Assembly: GCF_000336935.1 (NCBI RefSeq)
Contig: NZ_AOME01000076.1
Coordinates: forward strand, 10,511-74,510
Length of the DNA stretch: 64,000 bases
Direction: 5' to 3'
Origin: Halococcus salifodinae DSM 8989
Lineage (GTDB): Archaea > Halobacteriota > Halobacteria > Halobacteriales > Halococcaceae
The position numbers and the translations under genes were made by a program. Positions 26,401 through 34,805 of the stretch are shown piece after piece (the first letter of the stretch is position 1; each line of letters starts with the position of its first letter). Under the pieces are notes generated by a model, which was not told the origin of the DNA, searched no databases, and worked only from the letters and a program-made list of their open reading frames with translations.

Positions 26401-26522
26401 GACAGCATCTCATGAAGGCATCTAATAAATATTTTGCATCCAACACCGGGGTCGTGCACGAAGACGGTATGCATCGATACGCATATCCCAGACCCTATCA
26501 CCGATCCCGGTAGAGTGGCGAC

Positions 26523-26843
26523 ATGAACCCGTGGCTCGTGCTCGTCGTCGCTGGCGTGTTCGAGATCGGCTGGGCCATCGGCCTCGAATACTCCGAGGGG
26601 TTCACCGAACTCCTGCCGAGCATCGCGACTGTCGTCGCGCTCGTCATCAGCATGCTGTTGCTGGCGCGGGCGGTCCAATCGCTCCCCATCGGGACGGCCT
26701 ACGCGGTCTGGACCGGCATCGGTGCGGTCGGGGCGGCGACCCTCGGCGTCGTGCTGTTCGACGAACCGATCAGCGTCGCCCGTGTGGGGTTCATCTCGTG
26801 TATCGTCCTCGGCGTCGTCGGACTGAACTTCACCACCCACTGA
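26523..26843 (+). CDS. SMR-family exporter, SugE/Gdx type
   Basis: A 106-aa, four-helix small multidrug resistance protein. The essential Glu is in FEIGWAIGLEYSEGF, and AYAVWTGIGAVGAATLGV is the SMR helix-3 signature. The WAIGL and GIGAVG wording matches the SugE/Gdx branch, which in bacteria exports guanidinium. It acts as a dimer in the membrane. A TATGC...GCATA half-site pair lies at 26468-26485, about 40 bp upstream. Confidence 0.88.
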   Translation: MNPWLVLVVAGVFEIGWAIGLEYSEGFTELLPSIATVVALVISMLLLARAVQSLPIGTAYAVWTGIGAVGAATLGVVLFDEPISVARVGFISCIVLGVVGLNFTTH

Positions 26844-26858
26844 TCATCCACGGCGCGC

Positions 26859-27407
26859 TCACTGCTCGCCCGTATCGACCTCTCGAAGCTCCCGACGACG
26901 TCCCTTCGGGATCTGTGACCGGAGTTCGCCGTGGAGGTAGAGCCCAACGCCGAGCGGTTCGCGCTCGCCCGCGAGGTCGTGGGCGACGATCAGATACCCC
27001 CAGTCACCGTCCCACTCGATCTCTTGATCTTCGCCCGCGACGAACCGCCGCGCCGCCTCCCGCGAGAGGGTGAGCACGTTTTGGGTCGCGTGTCGGCCGA
27101 ATCGCTGCACCGCGTCGGTGGTGGGCTTCCAGTGTTCCTGGCGCGTCCGGAGAAACGTGATCCCGAGGCTCTCGATTTCGATCGGCGAGTCGATCTCCCC
27201 ACGAAACGCCCAGAGCTTCCGGCTTCCCTTCTCCCAGAACGTGTAGTCGGCGAAGATCGCGGGGTCGATACCGTACCGCTCCTCCCAGAAATCGAGTACC
27301 GACTCGCGGGTCGCCCGTCCCGAAACCTCGCGCTCGGCGGCGGTGGCGGGCAGGCGATCGAATCGGGAGCCATCGTTTTCGGCGAGTCCGTCGCTCGGCT
27401 CGCTCAT
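26859..27407 (-). CDS. PUA-like RNA-binding protein (DUF7122-like)
   Basis: A 182-aa protein. The end region with GYLIVAHDLAGEREPLGVGL and LRSQIPKGRRRELREV resembles the RNA-binding extension found fused to NOP2/RsmF m5C methyltransferases. Here it is a separate gene directly behind such a methyltransferase with ATGA overlap, so it probably helps that enzyme bind RNA. Start MSEPSDGL is fixed by the overlap. Confidence 0.75.
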   Translation of the reverse strand: MSEPSDGLAENDGSRFDRLPATAAEREVSGRATRESVLDFWEERYGIDPAIFADYTFWEKGSRKLWAFRGEIDSPIEIESLGITFLRTRQEHWKPTTDAVQRFGRHATQNVLTLSREAARRFVAGEDQEIEWDGDWGYLIVAHDLAGEREPLGVGLYLHGELRSQIPKGRRRELREVDTGEQ

Positions 27408-28312
27408 CCGCCGACCTCCAACTTCGCACAGAAGAAGCCACCCGTGTCGTTCAGGTGGGGATAGATCCGCTTGGCTCGTTGCACGCTCGGATCGAAGTGC
27501 TCGCCCTCCCACTCGGTGACACCGGGGCGGCTGTCGAGCGCACAGGTAAAATCGACGAGCCGGCAGTCCTCGCGGTCGAGAACGTCATCGAGCACCGCCT
27601 CGTTCTCTTCGGGCGCGAACGTACACGTCGAGTAGACCACCGTGCCGCCGGATCGAGTCGCCTGGATCGCCCGTCGGAGGATCGCTTCTTGGGTACTCGC
27701 GATCTCGTCGAGATAGCCGAGCGACCACCTGTCGAGCGCGTCCGGGTTCTTCCGGATGGTTCCTTCGCACGAACACGGCACGTCACAGAGCGCGCGATCG
27801 AACTCCTCGAAGTCGAAGGGGTCGAGCGAGTAGTTCCGAGCGTCGCGGTTCGTCACCGCCATCGATGTCACGCCGAGACGTTCGGCGTTGAACCGCAGTG
27901 CCGAGAGTCGGCCGAGATTGCGATCGTTGGCGACCACGAGGCCGGCGTCGTCGGCGCGCGCCGCGAGCTGGGTGGCCTTCCCACCGGGGGCGGCGCAGGC
28001 GGCCCAGACACGCTCGCCGGGCTCGGGATCACAGACCACTGCGGGCAGCGCTGACACCTCCTCCTGGCCGTGGACCCAACCGTGAAACGCGCCCCACGTC
28101 CGACCCGGATGGTCGGTATCGAGGCGCAGGAGTCCGGGATGCCACTCACAGGGTTCGTAGCCAACGCCCTCCTCCTCAAGGGCGGTGCGAGCGCGCTCGG
28201 GCGTCGCCTTGATCTCGTTGACGCGGACGACCGACGGCAGCGGGCGTTCGCAGGCCGCCCGGAACGCCGCGAAATCGTCGATCAGTGGCTCGTATCGGGA
28301 GAGTACGTCCAT
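27404..28312 (-). CDS. tRNA/rRNA cytosine-C5 methyltransferase (NOL1/NOP2/Sun family)
   Basis: A 302-aa SAM-dependent RNA methyltransferase. SAM motif I is ACAAPGGKATQLAA; the two catalytic Cys lie in DVPCSCEGTIRKNP (motif IV) and VVYSTCTFAPEENE (motif VI). The start MDVLSRYEPLIDDF is chosen over upstream in-frame codons because it opens the usual N-terminal domain. It forms a coupled pair with the downstream PUA-like gene, resembling a split NOP2/RsmF protein. Confidence 0.92.
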   Translation of the reverse strand: MDVLSRYEPLIDDFAAFRAACERPLPSVVRVNEIKATPERARTALEEEGVGYEPCEWHPGLLRLDTDHPGRTWGAFHGWVHGQEEVSALPAVVCDPEPGERVWAACAAPGGKATQLAARADDAGLVVANDRNLGRLSALRFNAERLGVTSMAVTNRDARNYSLDPFDFEEFDRALCDVPCSCEGTIRKNPDALDRWSLGYLDEIASTQEAILRRAIQATRSGGTVVYSTCTFAPEENEAVLDDVLDREDCRLVDFTCALDSRPGVTEWEGEHFDPSVQRAKRIYPHLNDTGGFFCAKLEVGG

Positions 28313-28484
28313 TGGGTGACGATCGTCGTCGGCTCGTTTGTCGATTTCGGAGTGTGTGTCTGTCGGCCATCGGATCAGCGACGTTGGGTGCATCCCACGG
28401 AACGGGACAGTCCCGACAGCTCCGAACAGAATGCCGACCGGCAGTATGGTCGGGAATTAAGTCGACTCAGTGAAAAGAGTACGC

Positions 28485-29222
28485 ATGGCACGCATCGATG
28501 TCGTCGCCGACGACGTGTCCCTCGACGCGCCGACGCTCGTCGAGGGGTTGCCCGGGGTGGGTCTGGTCGGGAAGATCGTGGCCGATCACCTCGTCAGCAC
28601 GTTCGAGATGGACTACTACGCGGGCGTCCACTGCGATGGCGTCCCGCAGGCGGCGGTCTATCGTGGCGAGCGCTCGCCGCTCCGGCCGCCCGTCCGCCTC
28701 CACGCCGACGCAGACCGGAACCTGCTCGTGCTCCAGAGCGACGTTCCGGTGTCGCCGGCCGAGGCAACCGAGTTCGCGGCTTGTATCACGGGCTGGCTCG
28801 ACGCGAACGACGTCACACCGCTGTATCTCAGTGGCCTCCCGGAGCAGTCGGAAAAGGTACCAGAGGTCTACGGCGTCTCGACCGGCGAAGGCGAGCGCCT
28901 GCTCGACGACGCCGGCATCGTGCCACCCGCAGAGGGTGGCCTCGTCAGCGGCCCGACTGGCGCGCTGCTCTATCACGCCGGCCGGAACGACCTCGACAGC
29001 GTGGGCCTGATCGCCGAAACCAACCCCCAGTTCCCCGACCCCGAGGCCGCCCGCGCGGTGATCGACGGCGGCGTCGAACCAATCGCCGGCATCGATATCG
29101 ATACCGACGCGCTCGTCGATCAGGCCGAGGAGATCCAGGACGCCCGCGAGCGCCTCGCAAAGCAGATGCAGCAGGCCGACGACGAGAGCTCCCAGGCCGA
29201 GCCGCTACGGATGTTCCAGTAG
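28485..29222 (+). CDS. PAC2-family protein (proteasome assembly chaperone-like)
   Basis: A 245-aa protein with LVEGLPGVGLVGKIVADHLV at the N-terminus, SGPTGALLYHAG, and a C-terminal helix rich in Glu, Arg and Gln. This is the archaeal PAC2/PbaB-type family linked to proteasome assembly. ATG 28485 is used instead of the in-frame start 15 bases earlier because it opens the conserved region. It faces the methyltransferase gene divergently. Confidence 0.85.
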   Translation: MARIDVVADDVSLDAPTLVEGLPGVGLVGKIVADHLVSTFEMDYYAGVHCDGVPQAAVYRGERSPLRPPVRLHADADRNLLVLQSDVPVSPAEATEFAACITGWLDANDVTPLYLSGLPEQSEKVPEVYGVSTGEGERLLDDAGIVPPAEGGLVSGPTGALLYHAGRNDLDSVGLIAETNPQFPDPEAARAVIDGGVEPIAGIDIDTDALVDQAEEIQDARERLAKQMQQADDESSQAEPLRMFQ

Positions 29223-29238
29223 TACCTTTTACTGAGGT

Positions 29239-29251
29239 GGGGGGGGGGGGG
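29239..29251 (+). repeat. Run of 13 G
   Basis: A 13-base G homopolymer directly after the PAC2 gene, at the left boundary of the AT-rich patch. It may be a real length-variable tract or an assembly artefact. The rest of 29223-29547 holds the direct repeat pair and no gene. Confidence 0.6.
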
Positions 29252-29422
29252 ATCAACCCTCTTGACCGATTAACAGTCTATCCCTCCTGTGGGGACGATC
29301 ACGTCTGTTGTGAAGCCACCCGCCTTCATCGTATAGTTTCTGACGACACAACATATCGTGCAACAATACAAAAGATATATTGGTGCGAAAGTGCTACTCA
29401 CAGTTAGCAGCCGGATGGGTCG

Positions 29423-29525
29423 GTCAATGATCCCTCGGGTAAAGGGGAATGAGCCCACCTAATCTGGCTGAGTAGTATGGCTGGCAGCGTGCGAGTCAAT
29501 GATCCCTCGGGTAAAGGGGAACGAG
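29423..29525 (-). repeat. Two 31-bp direct repeats 72 bp apart
   Basis: Copies at 29423-29453 and 29495-29525 differ at one base and share GTCAATGATCCCTCGGGTAA. On the minus strand each reads as a short TCCC...GGGA hairpin followed by ATCATTGAC, which resembles the right-end hairpin of IS200/IS605-type elements (TnpB guide RNA scaffold). The 41-bp spacer is unique. No tnpA, tnpB or cas gene is nearby. A CRISPR call is not supported with two copies. Confidence 0.5.
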
Positions 29526-29547
29526 ACTCCCTGTCTGTCGGCCGTTT

Positions 29548-30249
29548 TCAACCTTGTAGCAGTAAGTCCTTCATCATCCTGGCTGGTGTTTCGCAACGGC
29601 CTTTTGTAGCAAACTGAGCCCATGAGTACGCAGCCACGTCAGCAAACTGAATTCCTGGTGTAGATTTACTGTCTCTTATTGCAAATTCAACATCATCTGG
29701 TACGTTTTCAATTTGACATAACCCACTGTCGATGTAGTTCGCGGGTGCTGTCCATGTTTCAGCATCCAAAACCACTCGTACACTTTCGACCGGAGAGCAA
29801 TTTACTAGGTGATTGTTCAAAATAGGATTTAATATTGATGATAGCAGGAATGTCTGAAGCATAGCGGGAGACTGTTGGTCGATCCCCGCAACGTCTTTGA
29901 CCAAGGTATTCATGAGGCCTGGATTCAGGTTGTTAGCAGTATATCGAAATACTCGATCATCGGTCCATACTGGTGGGTTCTGATGAATGGAATCGTCCCC
30001 ACGAAAGGTGGATTGCAACGTGCTAAAAAGTACATCTAATCCGTCATTGCGGATTTGGCTACCCTTGAGTTCATTTTCGGGTCCTCGACGCGCGTAGTTG
30101 GTGTTCATTTGCTCCAGCAGCTTATCCTTAGATGATTGGAGAACTGCGGAAGGTTGTCGGTCAGAGACACACCAAAACCCGGCAACAGTGAAGAACGAGC
30201 CATTACCAGGAGTACCACTTTCATCAACAAACACATAAAGACTACTCAT
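29548..30249 (-). CDS. DUF3800 domain protein
   Basis: A 233-aa protein with the DUF3800 hallmarks: LYVFVDESGTPGNGSFFTVA at the N-terminus and IRDSKSTPGIQFADVAAYSW near the C-terminus. These Asp/Glu residues suggest an RNase-H-like metal site. The gene is AT-rich compared with its surroundings, as DUF3800 genes often are in mobile or defence regions. The role here is unknown; the 31-bp repeats lie just downstream. Confidence 0.8.
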   Translation of the reverse strand: MSSLYVFVDESGTPGNGSFFTVAGFWCVSDRQPSAVLQSSKDKLLEQMNTNYARRGPENELKGSQIRNDGLDVLFSTLQSTFRGDDSIHQNPPVWTDDRVFRYTANNLNPGLMNTLVKDVAGIDQQSPAMLQTFLLSSILNPILNNHLVNCSPVESVRVVLDAETWTAPANYIDSGLCQIENVPDDVEFAIRDSKSTPGIQFADVAAYSWAQFATKGRCETPARMMKDLLLQG

Positions 30250-30363
30250 AGATCATCAGTCTGCTTCCTTTACTGCTCTGTTGCAGGATAATACTTTACA
30301 AATCCGATAGACTACCTATCGAAGAGACGATATTATAGACAAGTGTCTGACTTATATTCTCAA

Positions 30364-30605
30364 TCAAGTGCTCGGTATGAATTGTCGAAAAAGACTCAAT
30401 TTCCCTGGTCTATGTTTCGGGTGGATCGATAGCCGATGTAACTCTTGATCGATCTCGATATCGACTCCTTCTCCGTGATGCGGTTTTGCGAAAATCCCAT
30501 CAACATTTGCATGTGAAGTCATTTGTCGCTGGCATAGGACGATCGAACTTACTGAACGGATATCACCTGATACTTGCCCCTTCCGGTCGAGATCTGCCCT
30601 GCCTC
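30364..30605 (-). pseudogene. Possible gene remnant of unknown family
   Basis: An open stretch with protein-like composition (DLDRKGQVSGDIRSVSSIV, ANVDGIFAKPHHGEGVDI, DIEIDQELHRLSIHPKH) ends at a stop at 30364-30366 but has no clear start on the right, where it runs into the YkgJ gene in another frame. The family is not recognised. It may be a truncated gene left beside the DUF3800 insertion. The remaining bases of 30250-30610 show no gene. Confidence 0.25.
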
Positions 30606-30610
30606 TGAAA

Positions 30611-31282
30611 TCACTGATCGACTGGCTCGCCGTCGTGCCGTTTCGCGCCCTCGGAGTCGTGGACGACCACCTCGCCAGGCTCGGGGTCGGCGGGCTCGTA
30701 GTTCTCGCGCACCCCGATAGCCTCTTCGAGTTCGCGCACTGCGCGGCGTTTGAGCGCGGCGGCCAACTCTTCTGCGTCCTCGCGGTCGATATCGCGGCCG
30801 AGCCCCTCACATTCGTGGGCGCGGACCTGCCCCACCCGATCCACCGCCTCGCCCATCGGCTGGCTCGATCCCTCGACAGCGACGCTGAACGGGTAGGTCC
30901 GACAGATCAGCGGCCGATCGTCGTGGACGGTACACGCCCCCGTCCCGTCGTCGTCCTCGGCGTAGAACGTGCAGTCGCCACAACCGTCGGTCTGGAGCGC
31001 CCACTCGAAGGTCTCTCCCTCCGGGCCTTCGGGGCCGTCAGTCAGGCCATAGGGCATCGGCCTGGCGACGTCCCGGTGGTCGTACTCGCCCCCTTCCTGC
31101 AGATCCCTGATCTCGTCCGGAAACACCGTCGCGGTATGCTCCTCGTCCTCACCGGTCTCCGTCTCGGCGGCCTTACAGCACGCACCGCAGCGCGTACACT
31201 CGAACCCGATCGACTCGATCGCGTCGGCCAGCTCCGTGGTGTCGAGTTCGCGCGCCCGGTCGAGTTCGGATTCGAGGCTCAC
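30611..31282 (-). CDS. YkgJ-family cysteine-cluster protein
   Basis: A 223-aa protein. The Cys pattern CTRCGACCKAAE (about 31-42), DGCGDCTFY and ACTVHDDRPLICRTYPF is that of YkgJ (UPF0153) proteins, thought to bind a Zn or Fe-S centre. The start is a GTG that overlaps the stop of the MBL hydrolase (GTGA), so the two are co-transcribed. Confidence 0.85.
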   Translation of the reverse strand: MSLESELDRARELDTTELADAIESIGFECTRCGACCKAAETETGEDEEHTATVFPDEIRDLQEGGEYDHRDVARPMPYGLTDGPEGPEGETFEWALQTDGCGDCTFYAEDDDGTGACTVHDDRPLICRTYPFSVAVEGSSQPMGEAVDRVGQVRAHECEGLGRDIDREDAEELAAALKRRAVRELEEAIGVRENYEPADPEPGEVVVHDSEGAKRHDGEPVDQ

Positions 31283-32088
31283 GACCCCGTTTCGCGCTCG
31301 CGCCGCAAAAACGCTTCTCGCGCGCTCGCCCGCACGCCGTCCCACGCCACCCGCTCCTCGACCGCGAGCTTTTCGAGATGGGCCTCGACCGTCGCTTCCG
31401 CAAGCCCCCGGACTCCCGAGACGTCCTTCTCGTAGGCCGCGTCGGTGATTTCCGTGACCGTCTCCGCACCCCCTATCACCGCCCGCAGCACCGCCGTCTC
31501 TCGATCAAGACGGTGGGTGAGCAGCCGTTCCAAAACTGTCCGTGGTTCGTCGATCGCCGGCCCGTGGCCCGGGTACAGCCGCTCGGGATCGCGGGCGTGG
31601 AGCCGTCGGAGTGCGGTGAGGTACCCGCGCATGTCACCCTCGCCCGATCCCACGACCACGCTCCCCGACGCGATCGCGAGATCACCGACGAGAATCCCGC
31701 CATCGAACGCGAGCGCGACGTGATCGGGAGCGTGACCCGGCGTCGATGCCACCCGCACTGTCCCCACATCGGTCTCGATCGTGGCTCCGTCACGAACCGT
31801 GTCGTCGGGAACGACCCCGGTCGCGCGCTCGAATCGGTCTTCGTAACCAGCCCGTGCGAGAACGGTGGCCCCGCGGTCGGCGTACCTCGCGACGCCACCG
31901 ACGTGGTCGGGATGGGCGTGGGTGACGAGAACAGTATCGATCTGCCGCCCGTCGAGCACGGCGTCGAGTGTGTCCGTCTCGGCTGCGGGATCGATCAGCA
32001 CGGCGCGATCGCTGCCGAGCACATAGGCGTTCGTCGTGCCGCCGGGCGCGGCGGTGTCGACCGGGATCGGGACCCGCTCGGGCTCCAT
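31279..32088 (-). CDS. MBL-fold metallo-hydrolase (LACTB2-like)
   Basis: A 269-aa metallo-beta-lactamase-fold protein. Metal-ligand motifs are VTHAHPDHVGG (HxHxDH), STPGHAPDHV, GDLAIASG and YPGHGPAI. A winged-helix-like C-terminus (EAHLEKLAVEERVAWDGV) matches the LACTB2/glyoxalase-II-like group, which hydrolyse thioesters or RNA. The substrate is not determined. Confidence 0.88.
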   Translation of the reverse strand: MEPERVPIPVDTAAPGGTTNAYVLGSDRAVLIDPAAETDTLDAVLDGRQIDTVLVTHAHPDHVGGVARYADRGATVLARAGYEDRFERATGVVPDDTVRDGATIETDVGTVRVASTPGHAPDHVALAFDGGILVGDLAIASGSVVVGSGEGDMRGYLTALRRLHARDPERLYPGHGPAIDEPRTVLERLLTHRLDRETAVLRAVIGGAETVTEITDAAYEKDVSGVRGLAEATVEAHLEKLAVEERVAWDGVRASAREAFLRRERETGS

Positions 32089-32130
32089 GCCGGTTGGCGG
32101 GTGCGATGAAGCAAAAACCGCTCGGCAGCG

Positions 32131-32403
32131 CTACGTGTTGAGGAAGTAGACCTGCTTGCGCGCGTCGTGGAAGCTGTACCGTGAGCCGACGAGCTCGACG
32201 TCTTCGAGCCTGTTGAGCGCGTAGCGAACGGTTCTGTCGGGGAGCAGCGACTCGTCGGCGAGCTGGCCCTGCGAGAGCGGCGAATCGGATTCGAGGACCT
32301 TGGCGACGAGCTTCGCGCTCGGGGGGAGTTCGCGCAAGCGATCGCGGTACTCGGTCTTCGACAGCGCGCCGTCGGTTTGTGCGTGGTCCGTCGTGGCACT
32401 CAT
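32131..32403 (-). CDS. Small winged-helix transcription regulator
   Basis: A 90-aa protein. Residues 20-80 form one winged-helix domain: LPPSAKLVAKVLESDSPLSQ, QLADESLLPDRTVRYALNRL as the recognition helix, and a wing GSRYSFHDARKQVYF. This haloarchaeal single-domain MarR/TrmB-like family is usually a regulator of unknown target. A TATA-like GTTTTACC on the minus strand lies about 30 bp upstream of the start. A palindrome in the divergent spacer could be its own site. Confidence 0.78.
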   Translation of the reverse strand: MSATTDHAQTDGALSKTEYRDRLRELPPSAKLVAKVLESDSPLSQGQLADESLLPDRTVRYALNRLEDVELVGSRYSFHDARKQVYFLNT

Positions 32404-32441
32404 ACCTGCCCCTCCAGTGAGGGAACTGGTAAAACTTCCCC

Positions 32442-32457
32442 ATATATGCGCATGTAT
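32442..32457. promoter_or_regulatory. Palindromic candidate operator in divergent promoter
   Basis: ATATATGCGCATGTAT is a 16-bp palindrome with a single mismatched pair, centred on ATGCGCAT. It lies between the winged-helix gene and the PPOX gene, upstream of both TATA-like elements (32429-32438 on minus, 32488-32497 on plus). Confidence 0.4.
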
Positions 32458-32538
32458 AATACGGCCACATGAGTTTCTACATATGCCATTATATTTTTTC
32501 GGCACAACCGCTTTGACCGGGTCGACCGAAGCCAGCGC

Positions 32539-32949
32539 ATGGCGTCGATCCCGGAGTCGTTCCACGATCTGTTCGAGCGCGAGACGTTCGCCCATTTCAC
32601 CACGATGATGCCCGACGGCACGCCCCAGGCGACACCGGTCTGGGTGGATTACGACCCTGACGCCGGCCGCGTGCTGGTCAATACGGCGCGGGGCCGACAG
32701 AAAGAGCAGAACGTCGTCCGGAATCCGAAGGTCGCGCTCTCGATGGTCGATCCCGACGACCCCTACCGGTTCGTCTCAGTGCGTGGCGAGGTCGACGAGC
32801 TCACCGAGGACGGAGCGGTCGAGCACATCCACCAGCTCGCACGCCGATACATGGACGTCGAGGAGTATCCTGGCCTCGAAGACGAGGAGGGTGCGCGCGT
32901 CCAGATCCGGATCCGGCCCGACGACGTCGCCGCCGGCGGGGCCGACTGA
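32539..32949 (+). CDS. PPOX-class F420-dependent oxidoreductase
   Basis: A 136-aa split-barrel flavin/F420-binding protein. FAHFTTMMPDGTPQATPVWV at the N-terminus, NTARGRQKEQNVVRNPKVAL and FVSVRGEVDEL are typical of the TIGR03618-like F420 group. It is divergent from the small winged-helix regulator, which may control it. The substrate is unknown. Confidence 0.85.
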   Translation: MASIPESFHDLFERETFAHFTTMMPDGTPQATPVWVDYDPDAGRVLVNTARGRQKEQNVVRNPKVALSMVDPDDPYRFVSVRGEVDELTEDGAVEHIHQLARRYMDVEEYPGLEDEEGARVQIRIRPDDVAAGGAD

Positions 32950-33035
32950 GGGCCCGCCGGCGAACCGAGGTGGGAGGCAGCCCGTCGAGCGCATCCAGTA
33001 CGGTTTTATCCCCGGGCGGGCGAACATCGGACAGC

Positions 33036-33746
33036 GTGAAGGGACAGGAGTGGTACCAGGCCGACGAGATCGCCGAGACCTACGAGTCGAAGCGGTTCTC
33101 CGACGGCGGCCGGCTGATCGACGAGCGCGAGAAGCGAGCCGTGCTCTCGGCGGTCGGTCCGGTCGAGGGCAAGCGAATGCTCGAGATCGCCTGCGGAACG
33201 GGGCGATTCACCACGATGCTCGCCGAGCGCGGCGCGGACATCGTGGGTCTCGACATCTCCCCCGCAATGTTGCAGGAGGGCCGAAAGAAGGCCCGCGCGG
33301 CGGGCGTCGCCGACCACCTCGAGTTCATGCGCGGTGACGCCGCTCGGCTCCCTTTCCCCGACGATCACTTTCAAACTGTTATCGCGATGCGGTTTTTCCA
33401 CCTCGCCGACACTCCGGCCTCCTTCCTCGCGGAGATGCAGCGGGTCGCACGCGATCAGGTGGTCTTCGACACCTTCCGACGTTTCAGCACCCGGAGCATC
33501 TACAACTGGCTCCTCCCGATGGGATCGCGGCTCTATGCTCGAATGGAGGTCGAACAGCTGCTCGACGGCGCTGGCCTCCGGCTCGCCGACGAGGAACACG
33601 ACTTCGTCCTCCCGTACGGCCTGTATCGCAAGCTCCCCGATCGGCTGGCGGGTCGTCTTCGTGAGGTCGATACGGCCGTCATGGAGTCGCCGATCGGCGA
33701 CCACGTGGCGTCGGTGTCGTACTGGGACGCACGACTGAAGCGTTAG
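33036..33746 (+). CDS. Class I SAM-dependent methyltransferase
   Basis: A 236-aa methyltransferase. SAM motif I is MLEIACGTGRFTTML, followed by IVGLDISPAMLQ, GDAARLPFPDDHF and VIAMRFFHL. The start is a GTG with a TATA-like GGTTTTATC about 30 bp upstream, so the transcript is nearly leaderless. The target, a small molecule or quinone, cannot be told. Confidence 0.85.
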   Translation: MKGQEWYQADEIAETYESKRFSDGGRLIDEREKRAVLSAVGPVEGKRMLEIACGTGRFTTMLAERGADIVGLDISPAMLQEGRKKARAAGVADHLEFMRGDAARLPFPDDHFQTVIAMRFFHLADTPASFLAEMQRVARDQVVFDTFRRFSTRSIYNWLLPMGSRLYARMEVEQLLDGAGLRLADEEHDFVLPYGLYRKLPDRLAGRLREVDTAVMESPIGDHVASVSYWDARLKR

Positions 33747-33835
33747 TATCCCGGCGCTCGTGAGTCGTATCGTTCGCCGTCCAACCACGCGATAAGGGCG
33801 ACACATCTTTACGACCAGCCTCGGGCCAAACGAGT

Positions 33836-34708
33836 ATGCGTCGGCGAACGTATCTCGCGGCGGTGTCTGTCGGAATGCTCGGCTTCTCTGGCTGTTCGAA
33901 TCTCGCCGGCGATGGGGCCTCCGCCGAGAACGACGGAACCCCGACCGACATCGTCGAAACGCTCGAACCGACCGAAACGGCTGCGGAAACGGGCACAGTG
34001 AGTGGAACGGACGTGTCGGGAGCCGGAACCACGACTGGAGCGACCGTCGGGACGAACGCTGTGAACCACTCTGACGGCGGAACCACCGCAAACACCGCGA
34101 TTGCCGGTGGCAACGGAAGCGTCGGCGGTCGGGACATCGTTCCGTTGCACGGGAGCGACGATCCGGTGACGGTCACGAGTGGTGAAGGTCCGCAAAATGA
34201 ACTGTTCGGACTGACGGCGGGTCCCGTCACGGCCGCGTTCAGCCACGAGGGCGAATCGAACTTCATCGTGAGGCTGGTCCCGACCGAAAGCGACCTCGCC
34301 GGGAGCGTCACGCTCGTGAACACGATCGGGGAAGTAGAGGGGAGCCAGGTGACAGGTGTGGACGCGGCCGGGCCCTATACGCTCGATGTCACTGCCGCAG
34401 ACGACTGGGAACTCACGCTGAACCAGCCCACCGACTCCGACTCCGAACCGCTACCGATCGATGTGGACGGGGAGGGTCTCGACTACGCCGGGCCGTACGC
34501 GTTCGACGGCCCGACGACGTTCGTGGGATCGCACGACGGCGATGGCCCCTTCGTCGTCTCCCCGATCGCGGCCGACGATCGGCCAATCACGACGTCGATC
34601 TTCAACGAGCTCGGCTCGTTCGAGGGTGAGAGCACCAGCACGCTCTCCGGTCTCGCCTATCTGAACGTCCGAGCGACCGGAGAGTGGACGCTGTCGACGG
34701 CGGAGTGA
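33836..34708 (+). CDS. Secreted lipoprotein with Tat-type lipobox
   Basis: A 290-aa protein. MRRRTYLAAVSVGMLGFSGC is a twin-Arg signal followed by a lipobox Cys (residue 20). A Thr/Glu/Gly-rich linker (25-105) precedes two related beta-rich segments: FSHEGESNFIVRLVPTESDL and FVGSHDGDGPFVVSPIAADD begin the copies. This duplicated extracellular domain is of unknown function. No catalytic motif is visible. Confidence 0.8.
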   Translation: MRRRTYLAAVSVGMLGFSGCSNLAGDGASAENDGTPTDIVETLEPTETAAETGTVSGTDVSGAGTTTGATVGTNAVNHSDGGTTANTAIAGGNGSVGGRDIVPLHGSDDPVTVTSGEGPQNELFGLTAGPVTAAFSHEGESNFIVRLVPTESDLAGSVTLVNTIGEVEGSQVTGVDAAGPYTLDVTAADDWELTLNQPTDSDSEPLPIDVDGEGLDYAGPYAFDGPTTFVGSHDGDGPFVVSPIAADDRPITTSIFNELGSFEGESTSTLSGLAYLNVRATGEWTLSTAE

Positions 34709-34774
34709 CGGCTGGCTATCCCTCCGGTGTCGCGATCGATTCGAGCGGCGCGAGCGTGACGCTGAACACGGGCA

Positions 34775-34782
34775 TTTTTATA
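34775..34782 (+). promoter_or_regulatory. TATA box of glycosyltransferase gene
   Basis: TTTTTATA is centred 27 bp before ATG 34806, predicting a leaderless transcript and favouring this ATG over an in-frame TTG at 34800. Confidence 0.6.
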
Positions 34783-34805
34783 CAGAGATCGTCTATCGGT
34801 TGTTC

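Noticed and set aside
26468-26485. TATGC...GCATA as a riboswitch or operator for the SMR exporter
   Set aside because: Half-sites are only 5 bp with a mismatched centre, and no guanidine riboswitch structure is visible.
29239-29251. G13 run as a phase-variable switch
   Set aside because: It lies after the PAC2 stop codon, not in a promoter or coding region; an assembly artefact is equally likely.
29423-29525. CRISPR array
   Set aside because: Only two repeats, one spacer, no leader and no cas genes; the repeat sequence does not resemble known haloarchaeal CRISPR repeats.
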